5,732 nt of DNA from Cytophagales bacterium (GTDB lineage: Bacteria; Bacteroidota; Bacteroidia; Cytophagales; Cyclobacteriaceae). The translations under genes and the position numbers were made by a program. The notes under the pieces are model-generated. The model made no database searches. It saw only the letters and a program-made list of their open reading frames with translations, and was not told the origin of the DNA. Each line of letters starts with the position of its first letter. Positions within the stretch are counted from its first letter, which is position 1. Of the stretch, positions 5,566-5,732 are shown piece by piece. The stretch covers positions 1 to 5,732 of the forward strand of contig JAJCYK010000549.1 in the NCBI GenBank assembly GCA_029262935.1, given 5' to 3'.

Positions 5566-5732
5566 ATGAAAGACCAAAACCGCATCGACCTATTGGTCGA
5601 AAAGTTGGATCTCTTGGTGAGTAAACAACAACTGTTTGCTCAAGAGATGCAGGACCTTCGTACCGCAATTAATCAGATTTCCCAGGATCAAATTACCACA
5701 ACCGAGCCTGTACCACCTGAGGCCCCTGTAGC
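5566..5732 (+). CDS. 5' end of a gene with coiled-coil N-terminus (possibly a DUF2339-type membrane protein), truncated by the window
   Basis: An ATG at 5566 opens a frame with no stop through to the right edge (55 full codons). It starts MKDQNRIDLLVEKLDLLVSK and continues as a charged, heptad-like helix to about residue 43 (IDLLVEKLDLL, LFAQEMQDL, TAINQI). It then becomes a Thr/Pro/Glu-rich linker, TTTEPVPPEAPV. A short coiled coil followed by a Pro-rich linker is the N-terminal layout I know from DUF2339 multi-pass membrane proteins of Bacteroidota, whose transmembrane part would lie beyond the window. That family call rests on general resemblance and could be wrong; other coiled-coil membrane or envelope proteins start similarly. 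The reading frame is convincing because its codon use resembles that of its neighbours and the amphipathic pattern is regular. It starts 34 nt after the ABM-like gene. Confidence 0.7.
   Translation, partial: MKDQNRIDLLVEKLDLLVSKQQLFAQEMQDLRTAINQISQDQITTTEPVPPEAPV

Noticed and set aside
5386..5577. Minus-strand open frame overlapping the ABM-like gene
   Set aside because: The plus-strand frame has clear strand-helix periodicity and ABM-like residues; the antisense product is irregular.

Overview
The window looks like a piece of a Bacteroidota chromosome, most likely a flavobacterium. The signs are moderately AT-rich DNA, gene starts with no clear Shine-Dalgarno sequence, and several small proteins (a short DoxX-type membrane protein, its 114-residue partner, and a gene start resembling the N-terminus of DUF2339 membrane proteins) of kinds I associate with that phylum. 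The taxonomic call is inference. All the well-supported genes lie on the + strand.

Region 1 (about 2-4120) is a catabolic operon. It holds the C-terminal part of a glutamine-synthetase-fold ligase of the gamma-glutamylating (PuuA/GlnA-like) type, then an iron-dependent alcohol dehydrogenase, a class I glutamine-amidotransferase-fold gamma-glutamyl hydrolase (PuuD type) and an NAD(P)-dependent aldehyde dehydrogenase. The first three are packed with 0 nt spacing and a 4-nt ATGA overlap; the fourth follows after 61 nt. Together they form a chemical chain: cap an amine with glutamate, oxidise an alcohol to an aldehyde, oxidise the aldehyde to an acid, then remove the glutamate. The classical putrescine pathway uses a flavin oxidase (PuuB) at the oxidation step. 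An alcohol dehydrogenase here suggests that the substrate is an amino alcohol such as ethanolamine, as in the GlnA4 route of Streptomyces or the gamma-glutamyl-alaninol stage of isopropylamine breakdown. The substrate itself cannot be read from the sequence.

Region 2 (4121-4917) has an AT-rich 72-nt spacer ending in a nine-T run. It is followed by two translationally coupled small genes: a four-helix DoxX-like membrane protein and a 114-residue soluble protein of unknown function.

Region 3 (4918-5255) is a 338-nt stretch without a confident gene. It contains a perfect 10-bp inverted repeat (terminator or operator candidate) and, on the minus strand, a short open stretch faintly like the N-terminus of an IS5-type transposase.

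Region 4 (5256-5732) has a 91-residue protein resembling the antibiotic-biosynthesis-monooxygenase (dimeric alpha/beta barrel) fold. After it comes the start of a gene cut by the window edge, which begins with a probable coiled coil and then a Pro/Glu-rich linker.
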